A stretch of 14,620 nt of DNA from Flavobacteriaceae bacterium. GTDB lineage: Bacteria > Bacteroidota > Bacteroidia > Flavobacteriales > Flavobacteriaceae. Below, in pieces: positions 1 to 6,704 of the stretch. The notes beneath the pieces were generated by a model. That model did not search any database. It was not told the DNA's origin and saw only the letters and a list, made by a program, of their open reading frames with translations. A program made the position numbers and the translations under genes. Numbering within the stretch: position 1 is the first letter of the stretch; the number at the start of each line of letters is the position of its first letter. The DNA is taken from the NCBI GenBank assembly GCA_020347545.1, contig CP070731.1:2538001-2552620 (forward strand), given 5' to 3'.

Positions 1-213
1 GAAAGCATTTTCAATAATTAAGACTTTTAATTGCGCAAGCATTGGAGCCTGGCTCTAATGTTTGCGCCACTACTATAACGCTTTAGGAGATCTTCTGGTT
101 TAAGAAGACCATTTATTCTTATATTTAGAATTTGGAAATATATGTAGTATCTTGACGAAGGAAACAATTGGCGTATCTAAACGCATTTTAATCAATTCTG
201 AAAGAATATATAC

Positions 214-756
214 ATGAAAAGAAGGGAACTTATAAAAATGATATCGCTCTCAACGGGAGCGGTTCTGTCCATTCCGCTATCAAATTCGTTACTTACGGCA
301 TGCAAGAAAGTAGAACCGGTCAAGGAAACGGTTTTTACGCCGTACTTTTTTAGTGACAGGGAATTTTCATTTGTTAGGGAAATACTGGATGTCATTTTGC
401 CGAAAACAGATAGCCCCTCGGCCAATGATGTCGGGGTGGATCAGATCATGGATACCATGATTGGTACCGTTTACAGTCCTGATCAGCAAAAATCATTCAG
501 AGAAAAGTTCAATGCCTTAACAGGTTATATGGACTTCAGGACTGATACATCCAAAATTCAGCAATTGATAACTTCTGAAACGGAAGATGATAAAATGGCA
601 AGAAATGCTTTTTTAGATATAAAACAACAAGCGGTTGCCTATTACCTGACAACAAAGGAAATAGCTACAAAATATTTGAATTATTTACCTGTTCCGGGAA
701 TGTATGAAGCATGTATTCCTTTAGAATCGGTAGGTGGAAAAGCCTGGGCCATATGA
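214..756 (+). CDS. Gluconate 2-dehydrogenase subunit 3 / LacC-like small subunit with Tat lipoprotein signal
   Basis: This 180-residue protein is the small, non-catalytic subunit of a membrane-associated GMC-type sugar dehydrogenase (gluconate 2-dehydrogenase subunit 3 family). The N-terminus has a twin-arginine motif (RRELIK, residues 3-8), a hydrophobic stretch (about 10-28) and a lipobox LTAC with Cys30, so a Tat-exported lipoprotein is likely. The mature part contains the family-typical phrase DVILPKTDSPSANDVGV, where the family usually has ILP-T-TPGA--AGV. The ATG at 214 is the only start that gives the complete signal. The stop overlaps the next gene's start by four bases (ATGA, 753-756), so translation of this subunit and the catalytic subunit is probably coupled. 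In known relatives (the LacABC glucoside 3-dehydrogenase, fructose and gluconate dehydrogenases) this subunit carries the export signal for the complex. The family assignment is firm; the substrate is unknown. Confidence 0.88.
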   Translation: MKRRELIKMISLSTGAVLSIPLSNSLLTACKKVEPVKETVFTPYFFSDREFSFVREILDVILPKTDSPSANDVGVDQIMDTMIGTVYSPDQQKSFREKFNALTGYMDFRTDTSKIQQLITSETEDDKMARNAFLDIKQQAVAYYLTTKEIATKYLNYLPVPGMYEACIPLESVGGKAWAI

Positions 757-2459
757 GTGAGAACAAATCCGATAAAAATACTTTCGATGCGATTGTTATT
801 GGTTCAGGGATCAGTGGTGGTTACGCTGCCATGGAACTATGTTTAAAAGGTTATAAAACGCTGGTACTTGAAAGGGGTAGAATGGTAAAGCACGGGGATT
901 ATCCAACTGCTACCAAGGACGTCTGGGAATTGCCCAACCAAAATGTGGTTCCTCATGCCGAAAAGGAAAAGCATTATTTTCAGCAGAACAGGCTTAACTG
1001 GTGGATTCACCAGGAAAATAAACACTGGATCAACAAAGACAGTGATTATTCATATGATGAGGTAAAGCGGTTTGACTGGATTCGAGGACACCATGTGGGC
1101 GGGCGTTCCATTATGTGGGGAAGGCACTGTTACCGCTGGAGTGACCTTGATTTTGAAGCAAACATAAAAGAAGGGATCGGGGTGGACTGGCCAATTCGAT
1201 ATAAGGATATTGAACCCTGGTATGACAAGGTTGAAACTTTTGTTGGCGTGAGTGGGCAGGCAGAGGGGTTGTCACAGGTTCCTGATGGTAAATTTCTCAA
1301 ACCTTTTCCTCTAAATTGTGCAGAACAGTATTTTAGGGAAGAGGTGGCCAAAGTGTATCCTGAAAGAGTGGTAACCCCGGGCAGAGTTGCAAATCTTTCT
1401 GAATACAATCCTGAGGTGCATAAAGGCCTTCGAGGCCAGTGCCAGAGCAGGAGCAGGTGCTGGAGGGGCTGTCCATATGGAGCTTATTTCAGCAGTGTTT
1501 CAGCAACTCTACCTGTGGCAGAGGAAACGGGTAACTTAACCATAAGACCCCATAGCATCGTAGCTGAAATTGTATATGATGAGGATTCAAAAAGAGCCTC
1601 TGGTGTCAGGATTATTGACGCGGAAACAAAAGAGGAAATCGAATATGATGCCAGGATCATTTTTTGTAATGCCAGTACCGTGGGGACGACAGCGATTTTA
1701 CTAAACAGCCGTTCAGAAAGCTTTCCCGATGGTTTGGGAAATGGAAGCGGAGAATTAGGGCATAACATCATGGACCATCATTACGGTATGGGTGTTTTTG
1801 GAGAAATTCCAGGACTGGAAGATACCTACTATAAAGGAAGAAAACCGGTCGGGTTTTATATTCCCCGATTTACCAATATCAATGAAGAGACAAGGAAAGA
1901 GTCTTACTTGAGGGGATTTGGTTATCAGGGAGAAATATACCGGTCGAGAAACAATCCTTCAGAAGCTTATGGAGAGGAACTGAAAAAAGCCATTTTTAAA
2001 CCTGGTCCTTATCGTTTGTTTATGGCTGCCTTTGGAGAGATACTTCCCAATCATGACAACAGGATGTTTCTCAATTTCAAGAAAAAAGACAGATATGGGA
2101 TTCCAACGATCACTTTTGATGCGGAATTAAGGGAAAATGAAATTGAAATGCGAAAGGATGCGGTTAAATGCGCCATTGAAATGCTTGAAGCCGCCGGGTG
2201 CAAGAATATAGGTTCCTACAACAGTGTAACCGCACCGGGTGCCTGTATTCATGAAATGGGAACAGCACGTATGGGTAAGGATCCTAAAACAAGTGTATTG
2301 AACAAGTGGAATCAAATGCACGAGGTGTCAAATGTTTTTGTTACCGATGGCGCCTGTATGACAAGTTCAGGCACCCAGAATCCAAGTATCACCTACATGG
2401 CTTTGACTGCAAGAGCCGTAGATTATGCGGATAGACAAATTAAATCAGGAAAATTATGA
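753..2459 (+). CDS. GMC-family FAD-dependent sugar/glycoside dehydrogenase, catalytic subunit (LacA-like)
   Basis: A 568-residue flavoprotein oxidoreductase, expected to oxidise a sugar or glycoside hydroxyl and pass electrons to the respiratory chain. Near the N-terminus is the FAD-binding Rossmann motif GSGISG (17-22) followed by LVLERG. The C-terminal GMC_oxred_C domain has the catalytic His in HEMGTARMG (His500) and the paired Asn in TQNPS (Asn543). A cysteine cluster Cys230-x5-Cys236-x3-Cys240 (RCWRGCPYGA) sits where some bacterial FAD glucose dehydrogenases hold a 3Fe-4S cluster. The frame is open from 711, but the ATG at 753 is chosen: it overlaps the upstream stop by four bases and starts just before the Rossmann fold. 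There is no signal peptide, so export presumably relies on the Tat signal of the upstream subunit. The gene is also coupled by ATGA to the ThuA gene. The enzyme class is certain; whether it oxidises C3 of glycosides (LacA-like) or another position is inference. Confidence 0.92.
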   Translation: MSENKSDKNTFDAIVIGSGISGGYAAMELCLKGYKTLVLERGRMVKHGDYPTATKDVWELPNQNVVPHAEKEKHYFQQNRLNWWIHQENKHWINKDSDYSYDEVKRFDWIRGHHVGGRSIMWGRHCYRWSDLDFEANIKEGIGVDWPIRYKDIEPWYDKVETFVGVSGQAEGLSQVPDGKFLKPFPLNCAEQYFREEVAKVYPERVVTPGRVANLSEYNPEVHKGLRGQCQSRSRCWRGCPYGAYFSSVSATLPVAEETGNLTIRPHSIVAEIVYDEDSKRASGVRIIDAETKEEIEYDARIIFCNASTVGTTAILLNSRSESFPDGLGNGSGELGHNIMDHHYGMGVFGEIPGLEDTYYKGRKPVGFYIPRFTNINEETRKESYLRGFGYQGEIYRSRNNPSEAYGEELKKAIFKPGPYRLFMAAFGEILPNHDNRMFLNFKKKDRYGIPTITFDAELRENEIEMRKDAVKCAIEMLEAAGCKNIGSYNSVTAPGACIHEMGTARMGKDPKTSVLNKWNQMHEVSNVFVTDGACMTSSGTQNPSITYMALTARAVDYADRQIKSGKL

Positions 2460-3511
2460 GAAGTAAAAACTTAGGATTCATTGGGGTACTGGCAATTTTG
2501 TTTATGGTATCGAGCTGTAAAGAAAAGCCCCAAGAGATTTCCTCAGAAGCCCCAAAACTCAAGGCATTGATAATGGACGGTCAGAACAATCATTACATCT
2601 GGCCAAAATCAACTCAGATCATGAAGCAATATCTTGAGGATACGAACCTTTTTGTGGTGGATGTCCAACGGACCGATTCGGTCTGGCTCGGTATAAAGTA
2701 TGATCAATCACGGCCGGGAACCCTTGAAAAATACATTGAGGAATTTCCATTGGATTCATCGAAACGTTTTGTTTCCAGGGATCCTCTGCAAACAGCTGAT
2801 ATTGATATTGACTTTGAAAAATACGACTTGATCGTCTCAAATTTTGGATTTCAAGCGGGAACATGGTCGGATAATTTAAAAAGGAAATTTGAAAAATATA
2901 TGAAACAAGGCGGGGGGCTGGTTGTTGTACTTGCCGCGAATAATTCTTGGGGGGAATGGGTTGAATTCAATAAAATGATTGGGCTGGGAGCCTGGGGTGG
3001 AAGGGACAGTTCTTCGGGACCTTACGCCTATTATGATGATCAAGGTGAGGTTCGAATTGATTCATCCGATGGTTTCGCCGGATCGCACGGGGCCCAGCAC
3101 GAATTTTTGATTCAAACAAGGGAGCCGGAACACCCGATCATGAAAGGATTGCCGGAGAGTTGGCTTCACGCAAAGGATGAGATGTATGACCGCATGCGAG
3201 GACCATTTGAAAATGCTACAATTCTTGCCACTGCCTATGCAGATCCTGAGAAAAATAAACAGACCTGGGAACCGGTTTTAGATGGGTCAGGTTGGAATGT
3301 TCCTATGTTGATGGTTATAGATTATGGTAAAGGCAGAATTTTTCACACAACCTTGGGACATTTTGACTATTCCATGGAATGCGTCGGGTTCATGACTACC
3401 TTTCAGCGAGGAGCTGAATGGGCTGCTACCGGGGAAATGACACAAGAGATTCCCGAAGACTTTCCATCGGATAAAAAATCTAAATCCAGAATTTGGAAAG
3501 CAAAAGAATGA
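2456..3511 (+). CDS. ThuA-domain lipoprotein
   Basis: A 351-residue ThuA-like protein (trehalose-utilisation family, glutamine-amidotransferase-like fold). Residues 1-21 form a lipoprotein signal ending in VSSC (Cys21). The domain follows at about 35-330. It shows the opening strand ALIMDGQNNH, the segment KYDLIVSNFG, the glycine-rich KQGGGLVVVLAANNSWGEW, the phrase HPIMKGLPESWLHAKDEMY, and near the end DYGKGRIFHTTLGH, all typical of the family. The start overlaps the dehydrogenase stop by four bases (ATGA, 2456-2459), which makes it the third gene of the operon. ThuA proteins occur with oxidoreductases in pathways that pass through 3-keto sugars (ThuA/ThuB for trehalose). The operon position fits a role in processing or releasing the oxidised sugar made by the dehydrogenase, but the exact reaction is not shown by sequence. 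Confidence 0.88.
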   Translation: MRSKNLGFIGVLAILFMVSSCKEKPQEISSEAPKLKALIMDGQNNHYIWPKSTQIMKQYLEDTNLFVVDVQRTDSVWLGIKYDQSRPGTLEKYIEEFPLDSSKRFVSRDPLQTADIDIDFEKYDLIVSNFGFQAGTWSDNLKRKFEKYMKQGGGLVVVLAANNSWGEWVEFNKMIGLGAWGGRDSSSGPYAYYDDQGEVRIDSSDGFAGSHGAQHEFLIQTREPEHPIMKGLPESWLHAKDEMYDRMRGPFENATILATAYADPEKNKQTWEPVLDGSGWNVPMLMVIDYGKGRIFHTTLGHFDYSMECVGFMTTFQRGAEWAATGEMTQEIPEDFPSDKKSKSRIWKAKE

Positions 3512-3537
3512 TTTAAAACCATTTAAGACAGAAAATT

Positions 3538-3855
3538 TTGTACCAACGTAAAACGCCCCTAAAGAATGATTGCTCAATAGAAAAGACGCTCAACGTCATA
3601 TCGGGTAAATGGAAACCGGCTATATTAAGTGAGCTCTTAAGAACTAATTTGAGACTTCGTGATATTGAGAAAGGTCTCCCGGAGGCTTCGAAAAGGGCGT
3701 TGACCCAACAGCTCGGGGAAATGATTAAAGATGGACTTGTTGAAAAAAAGGACTATAACGAATTTCCCAAAAAAACAGAATATTCAATTACTGATTTGGG
3801 CGTTCAACTTTCCTCTGTTTTTGAGGAACTTTCAAAATTTGGAGACAAATTATAA
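3538..3855 (+). CDS. HxlR-family winged-helix transcriptional regulator (TTG start)
   Basis: A 105-residue DNA-binding protein of the HxlR family. The conserved N-terminal core GKWKPAIL (23-30), the recognition region EASKRALTQQLGEMIKDGL (49-67) and the wing ending in EYSITDLG (81-88) are all present. The start is a TTG at 3538: the frame has a TAA at 3514 and no ATG or GTG before the conserved MYQRK-P start that matches family members. Cys12 lies in the position just before the winged helix where this family often carries a redox- or quinone-reactive cysteine (as in YodB, HypR and QorR types). It begins 26 bases after the ThuA stop, yet it logically pairs with the oxidoreductase downstream, which has its own promoter. 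HxlR regulators commonly control adjacent flavin oxidoreductases. The family is firm; the sensing role is inferred. Confidence 0.9.
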   Translation: MYQRKTPLKNDCSIEKTLNVISGKWKPAILSELLRTNLRLRDIEKGLPEASKRALTQQLGEMIKDGLVEKKDYNEFPKKTEYSITDLGVQLSSVFEELSKFGDKL

Positions 3856-3876
3856 TGGGGCAAAATTCACCCCTTA

Positions 3877-3907
3877 TTTGATAAGCCAATTAAACCTTAT
3901 AGTTTTG
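3877..3907 (+). promoter_or_regulatory. Bacteroidetes-type sigma promoter for the flavodoxin-fold oxidoreductase
   Basis: TTTG at 3877-3880 is followed, after exactly 19 bases, by TAGTTTTG at 3900-3907. This matches the published Bacteroidetes -33/-7 consensus TTTG-N19-TAnnTTTG at every fixed position. It lies in the gap between the HxlR gene and the next ATG at 3930. Transcription would begin near 3912-3916, giving a leader of roughly 15 bases. Its placement suggests the HxlR protein could act here. Confidence 0.72.
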
Positions 3908-3929
3908 CTTAAAAATTAAAAGCTATAAG

Positions 3930-4460
3930 ATGAATGTAAAAGGTGTAATAATTCAAGGAAGCTCAAGAAGTAACGGTAACACAGGTAAAATTGTCAATTT
4001 CATTAAAGAAAAAACAGGATTTGCGATCATAGATTTGAGATCAAAAAATATTGGAGCATTTGATTATAATTTTGAAAATAAGAATGATGATTTTCTTCCT
4101 TTAATGCAAGAGATAGTCCAAAATTATGATACTATAATTTTTGCAACACCTGTTTATTGGTATTCGATGAGTGGAATCATGAAAATCTTTTTTGATCGAA
4201 TATCCGACTGCTTAAAATCAGAAAAGGAACTTGGAAGGAAGCTCAGGGGAAAATCAATGGGTATGGTGAGTTGCGGTTCAGGTGTTGAATTAAAAAAGGG
4301 GTTTGAGATGCCATTTGTAGAAAGTGCGAATTATTTAGGAATGAATTATCTGGGAGGTATCCATACCTGGATGGAAAACGAATCAATTCCGAATGCTTTG
4401 AAAAAGGGTTTAAATACGTTTATTGAGCATAAAATAATGACAAGATTTAATCCCTTGTAG
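3930..4460 (+). CDS. Flavodoxin-fold NAD(P)H-dependent (FMN) oxidoreductase
   Basis: A 176-residue cytoplasmic protein with the flavodoxin-like fold of NADPH-dependent FMN reductases and quinone reductases. The FMN phosphate loop is GSSRSNGNT (10-18). The second flavin-contact segment is TPVYWYSMSG (73-82), followed by the helix ending in FFDRI (87-91). A third typical strand is GKSMGMVSCGSG (107-118). No signal peptide or membrane segment is seen. It has its own consensus promoter and follows a HxlR-type regulator, the usual layout for oxidoreductases induced by quinones, aldehydes or oxidants. The natural electron acceptor (quinone, flavin, nitro or azo compound) is not deducible from the sequence. 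The ATG at 3930 is the first in frame and directly precedes the first beta strand. Confidence 0.85.
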   Translation: MNVKGVIIQGSSRSNGNTGKIVNFIKEKTGFAIIDLRSKNIGAFDYNFENKNDDFLPLMQEIVQNYDTIIFATPVYWYSMSGIMKIFFDRISDCLKSEKELGRKLRGKSMGMVSCGSGVELKKGFEMPFVESANYLGMNYLGGIHTWMENESIPNALKKGLNTFIEHKIMTRFNPL

Positions 4461-4490
4461 AACCTCTGAACCTGGAATATTTTATGCAAT

Positions 4491-4498
4491 TAGTTTTG
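4491..4498 (+). promoter_or_regulatory. Candidate -7 element (TAGTTTTG)
   Basis: TAGTTTTG matches the Bacteroidetes -7 consensus TAnnTTTG exactly and lies between two same-strand genes. The -33 half is weak: the nearest match is TCTG at 4465-4468, with a 22-base spacer. If used, transcription would start near 4503-4507, on or next to the ATG at 4506. That favours the second ATG at 4527 as the real start of the next gene. Confidence 0.4.
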
Positions 4499-4526
4499 TA
4501 TATTTATGCAAACGAAAAAATATTCC

Positions 4527-5666
4527 ATGTCTTTTAAACCATCTGAATCAAGAAGAAAATTTATTAAAAATACAGCCTTGGGCTCGGCCATGATTGGTTC
4601 CCTGAGTTCTTTTGATATAGTAAACAATATAGATGAAATTGAAGCAGAAAAATCAAATAAGCTTCATTTGAAAATGACGGGTTATGATTATCAAAGAGTA
4701 AAGCCTTTATACGACAAGAAAGTCGAAATAAAAGGCTGCACATACGAAATGATAAAATCAGGTGGCATAGGGGATATGAACATCAATGCGTTTAATGGAC
4801 CTCAAACCTTTGATGTTACCGAAATTGGAATTCTTCCTTTTATCATTGCTCATGCCAATAATCAATTCAGGGATTATATACTGTTACCTATCTTTCCTTT
4901 ACGAATGTTTCGTCATAAGAGTATATTTATTCACGCTGAGGGTCCCATCAAGAAACCAGAGGATTTAAAAGGTAAAAAAATAGGGGCCCCAGGGTATTCC
5001 TCTTCTTCTCTCACTTGGATTAGAGGGATGCTTCAAGAAGAATATGGTCTCAGTCCTAAAGATGTACAATGGGTTATTGCAAACAAGGACTCATCCGCTG
5101 AGGTTTCAGGGAAAATGTCAGCACAGGAACAAGTTTTGCCGGAAGGTATCTCAATGATTAATGGTTCGCCAGGTAAAGACGAGTCTGACCTGCTTTTAAC
5201 GGGTGAGGTTGATGCCCTTTTTCATGCGGCTCAACCCAAGGCTTTTATCAAGGGAAATCCCAAGATTGTTCGATTATTTAAGGATTCCAAAAAAATTGAA
5301 CAGGATTATTTCATTAAAACAGGGATTTTTCCCATTATGCATGCTGTAGCCGTGAAAAAGGGATTATTGAAGAATAATCCTTGGCTGGCTTCCTCTATTT
5401 TTAATGCGTATTCTGAGGCGAAAACATTGAATTACCAACACATGATGAAATTGGGTTGGGCCTATGACACTTTGCCTTGGTACGGACAAGAGTATGAAGA
5501 AACAAAGAGCGTCATGGGAAATAATTTTTACTCTTATGGTTATGAAGCAAATAGAAAAGTACTTGAAACTATTTGCAGGTATGCGTTTGAACAAGGACTT
5601 ATCCATCAAAAACTTTCTTTTGAAGATTTATTTTTCCCTCCTTCCGCGGTTTTATCTGAGCGTTAA
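4527..5666 (+). CDS. Tat-exported protein resembling 4,5-dihydroxyphthalate decarboxylase / substrate-binding protein
   Basis: A 379-residue protein with a twin-arginine signal (SRRKFIKN, about residues 7-14, then a hydrophobic run), so probably periplasmic. The body has the periplasmic-binding-protein fold of the 4,5-dihydroxyphthalate decarboxylase (Pht5) family: GYDYQRVKPLYD near residue 52, DLKGKKIGAPGYSSSS with the following LTWIRGMLQEEYGL, LLTGEVDALF, and the hallmark YFIKTGIFPIMHAV with NPWLASSIFNAY. Known Pht5 enzymes decarboxylate aromatic diacids in the cytoplasm; a Tat signal is unusual. It may instead be a binding protein, but no permease gene is visible nearby. An in-frame ATG exists at 4506. 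The ATG at 4527 is preferred because the A-rich stretch upstream suits initiation and because the putative promoter would leave 4506 leaderless. The substrate is unknown. Confidence 0.75.
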   Translation: MSFKPSESRRKFIKNTALGSAMIGSLSSFDIVNNIDEIEAEKSNKLHLKMTGYDYQRVKPLYDKKVEIKGCTYEMIKSGGIGDMNINAFNGPQTFDVTEIGILPFIIAHANNQFRDYILLPIFPLRMFRHKSIFIHAEGPIKKPEDLKGKKIGAPGYSSSSLTWIRGMLQEEYGLSPKDVQWVIANKDSSAEVSGKMSAQEQVLPEGISMINGSPGKDESDLLLTGEVDALFHAAQPKAFIKGNPKIVRLFKDSKKIEQDYFIKTGIFPIMHAVAVKKGLLKNNPWLASSIFNAYSEAKTLNYQHMMKLGWAYDTLPWYGQEYEETKSVMGNNFYSYGYEANRKVLETICRYAFEQGLIHQKLSFEDLFFPPSAVLSER

Positions 5667-5694
5667 TTAAGGGCTGATTTTTTAAATATAGAAA

Positions 5695-6081
5695 ATGAAA
5701 ACAAAATTTATAATGACTTCAAGTGCCATGTTTTTAGCAGGTATTGGAGTTCTACTTTCTTTTTTGCCGGATGAAGTTGCCGAATACTTAAACATTGAAT
5801 CAAATAGGGTTACGGTACTTTTTTTGAAAATAATGAGTGCCTTGTACCTGGGTTTTGCCTTACTGAATTGGATGGCAAAGGAAACATTAATAGGAGGGAT
5901 TTATAACAGGCCCATAGCCATTGGAAATTTTATGCATTTTGCAGTAGGAGCAATTGCCTTTGTCAAAGTTTTGTCGGGTTGGCAAACACATTCAGCTATT
6001 TTTGTTTCGCTTACCATAATTTATTCGATTTTCGCCATCGGTTTTGGGTATATCTTTAGAAAGAATCCCACAATAAAGTAA
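5695..6081 (+). CDS. Small four-helix integral membrane protein, function unknown
   Basis: A 128-residue protein that is almost entirely hydrophobic. Four predicted membrane segments lie at about residues 5-24, 41-60, 75-94 and 101-121, with short polar loops (PDEVAEYLNIES between the first two) and a basic C-terminal tail. There is no signal peptide or known catalytic motif, and I do not recognise the family. It starts 28 bases after the preceding stop and is probably co-transcribed with it. It could be an accessory membrane component for the Tat-exported protein or an independent small membrane protein. The coding call rests on length, the regular helix pattern and its fit between same-strand genes. 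Confidence 0.75.
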   Translation: MKTKFIMTSSAMFLAGIGVLLSFLPDEVAEYLNIESNRVTVLFLKIMSALYLGFALLNWMAKETLIGGIYNRPIAIGNFMHFAVGAIAFVKVLSGWQTHSAIFVSLTIIYSIFAIGFGYIFRKNPTIK

Positions 6082-6158
6082 TACCAATACATGACAATGA
6101 TCTTATCTGGAATATTAAATCATAATTGCCCGTTCACTATGGATTAATTTTAAAGGGT

Positions 6159-6704
6159 ATGGGGAAGATTACAGATAAGTTAAAAGTATCGAGCATCACT
6201 GGGTTTTTCGCAATCGTCCTACTTGGGGTTTTTTACCATGACTTGTATCATTGGACCAATAGGTCTTTACTTATAGCCATCATGGCACCTGTCAATGAAA
6301 GTGTTTGGGAGCACCTTAAACTGGGACTATGGGCCTTGATCTCGTTTTCTGTGGTTGAATATTTTGTAGTTGGTAAATTTGTCAATAATTATTTTATAGC
6401 TAAAGCCGTCGGGGTGTTGGTAATTTCCTTTACGGTTCTGACGGTTTATTACGCATACACAACGTTGCTTGGCAGAAATATAATTGCACTCGATATTACA
6501 TCTTATGTACTTGGAGTTCTTTTATGCCAGTGGGTTGGCTATAATTTGTATCTGCTTAAAAATTCAGGTTTTCTCAACGGATTGGGCCTGATCATATTAA
6601 CAGGATTAGTGATTTTATTTGCCCTTTTCACATTTTATCCTCCCGAAACAGAGCTATTTAAAGATCGCAATTTTAATTCCTACGGGATAGAGTCAAAAAT
6701 GTGA
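6159..6704 (+). CDS. Multi-spanning membrane protein, probable DUF6512 family
   Basis: A 181-residue integral membrane protein with about five hydrophobic segments (roughly 13-27, 55-72, 82-102, 111-131 and 141-160). Two conserved-looking motifs stand out near the N-terminus: FYHDLYHWTN (25-34) and APVNESVWEHLKL (43-55). Together they resemble the DUF6512 membrane family, from memory. His and acidic residues at the membrane boundary hint at a catalytic or metal site, but no function is established. The frame is open back to a TTG at 6126. The ATG at 6159 is preferred because it immediately precedes the first basic and hydrophobic segment and follows a purine-rich TAAAGGG. Its stop (6702-6704) abuts the stop of the convergent minus-strand gene with no spacer. 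Confidence 0.78.
   Translation: MGKITDKLKVSSITGFFAIVLLGVFYHDLYHWTNRSLLIAIMAPVNESVWEHLKLGLWALISFSVVEYFVVGKFVNNYFIAKAVGVLVISFTVLTVYYAYTTLLGRNIIALDITSYVLGVLLCQWVGYNLYLLKNSGFLNGLGLIILTGLVILFALFTFYPPETELFKDRNFNSYGIESKM

Noticed and set aside
91..108. Hairpin TCTTCT/AGAAGA with a six-base loop as a terminator
   Set aside because: The stem is only six weak pairs and no run of T follows directly, so it does not support a terminator. The first 213 bases otherwise hold no recognisable gene; at most the 18-codon tail of an upstream frame ends at 58.
711..752. Upstream ATG extending the GMC dehydrogenase by 14 residues
   Set aside because: The extension lies inside the preceding gene. The ATG at 753 gives the usual four-base ATGA overlap and starts just before the FAD motif.
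3731..3919. Open reading frame overlapping the end of the HxlR gene in another frame
   Set aside because: It lies mostly inside the well-supported HxlR gene and has no family resemblance; its tail covers the promoter.
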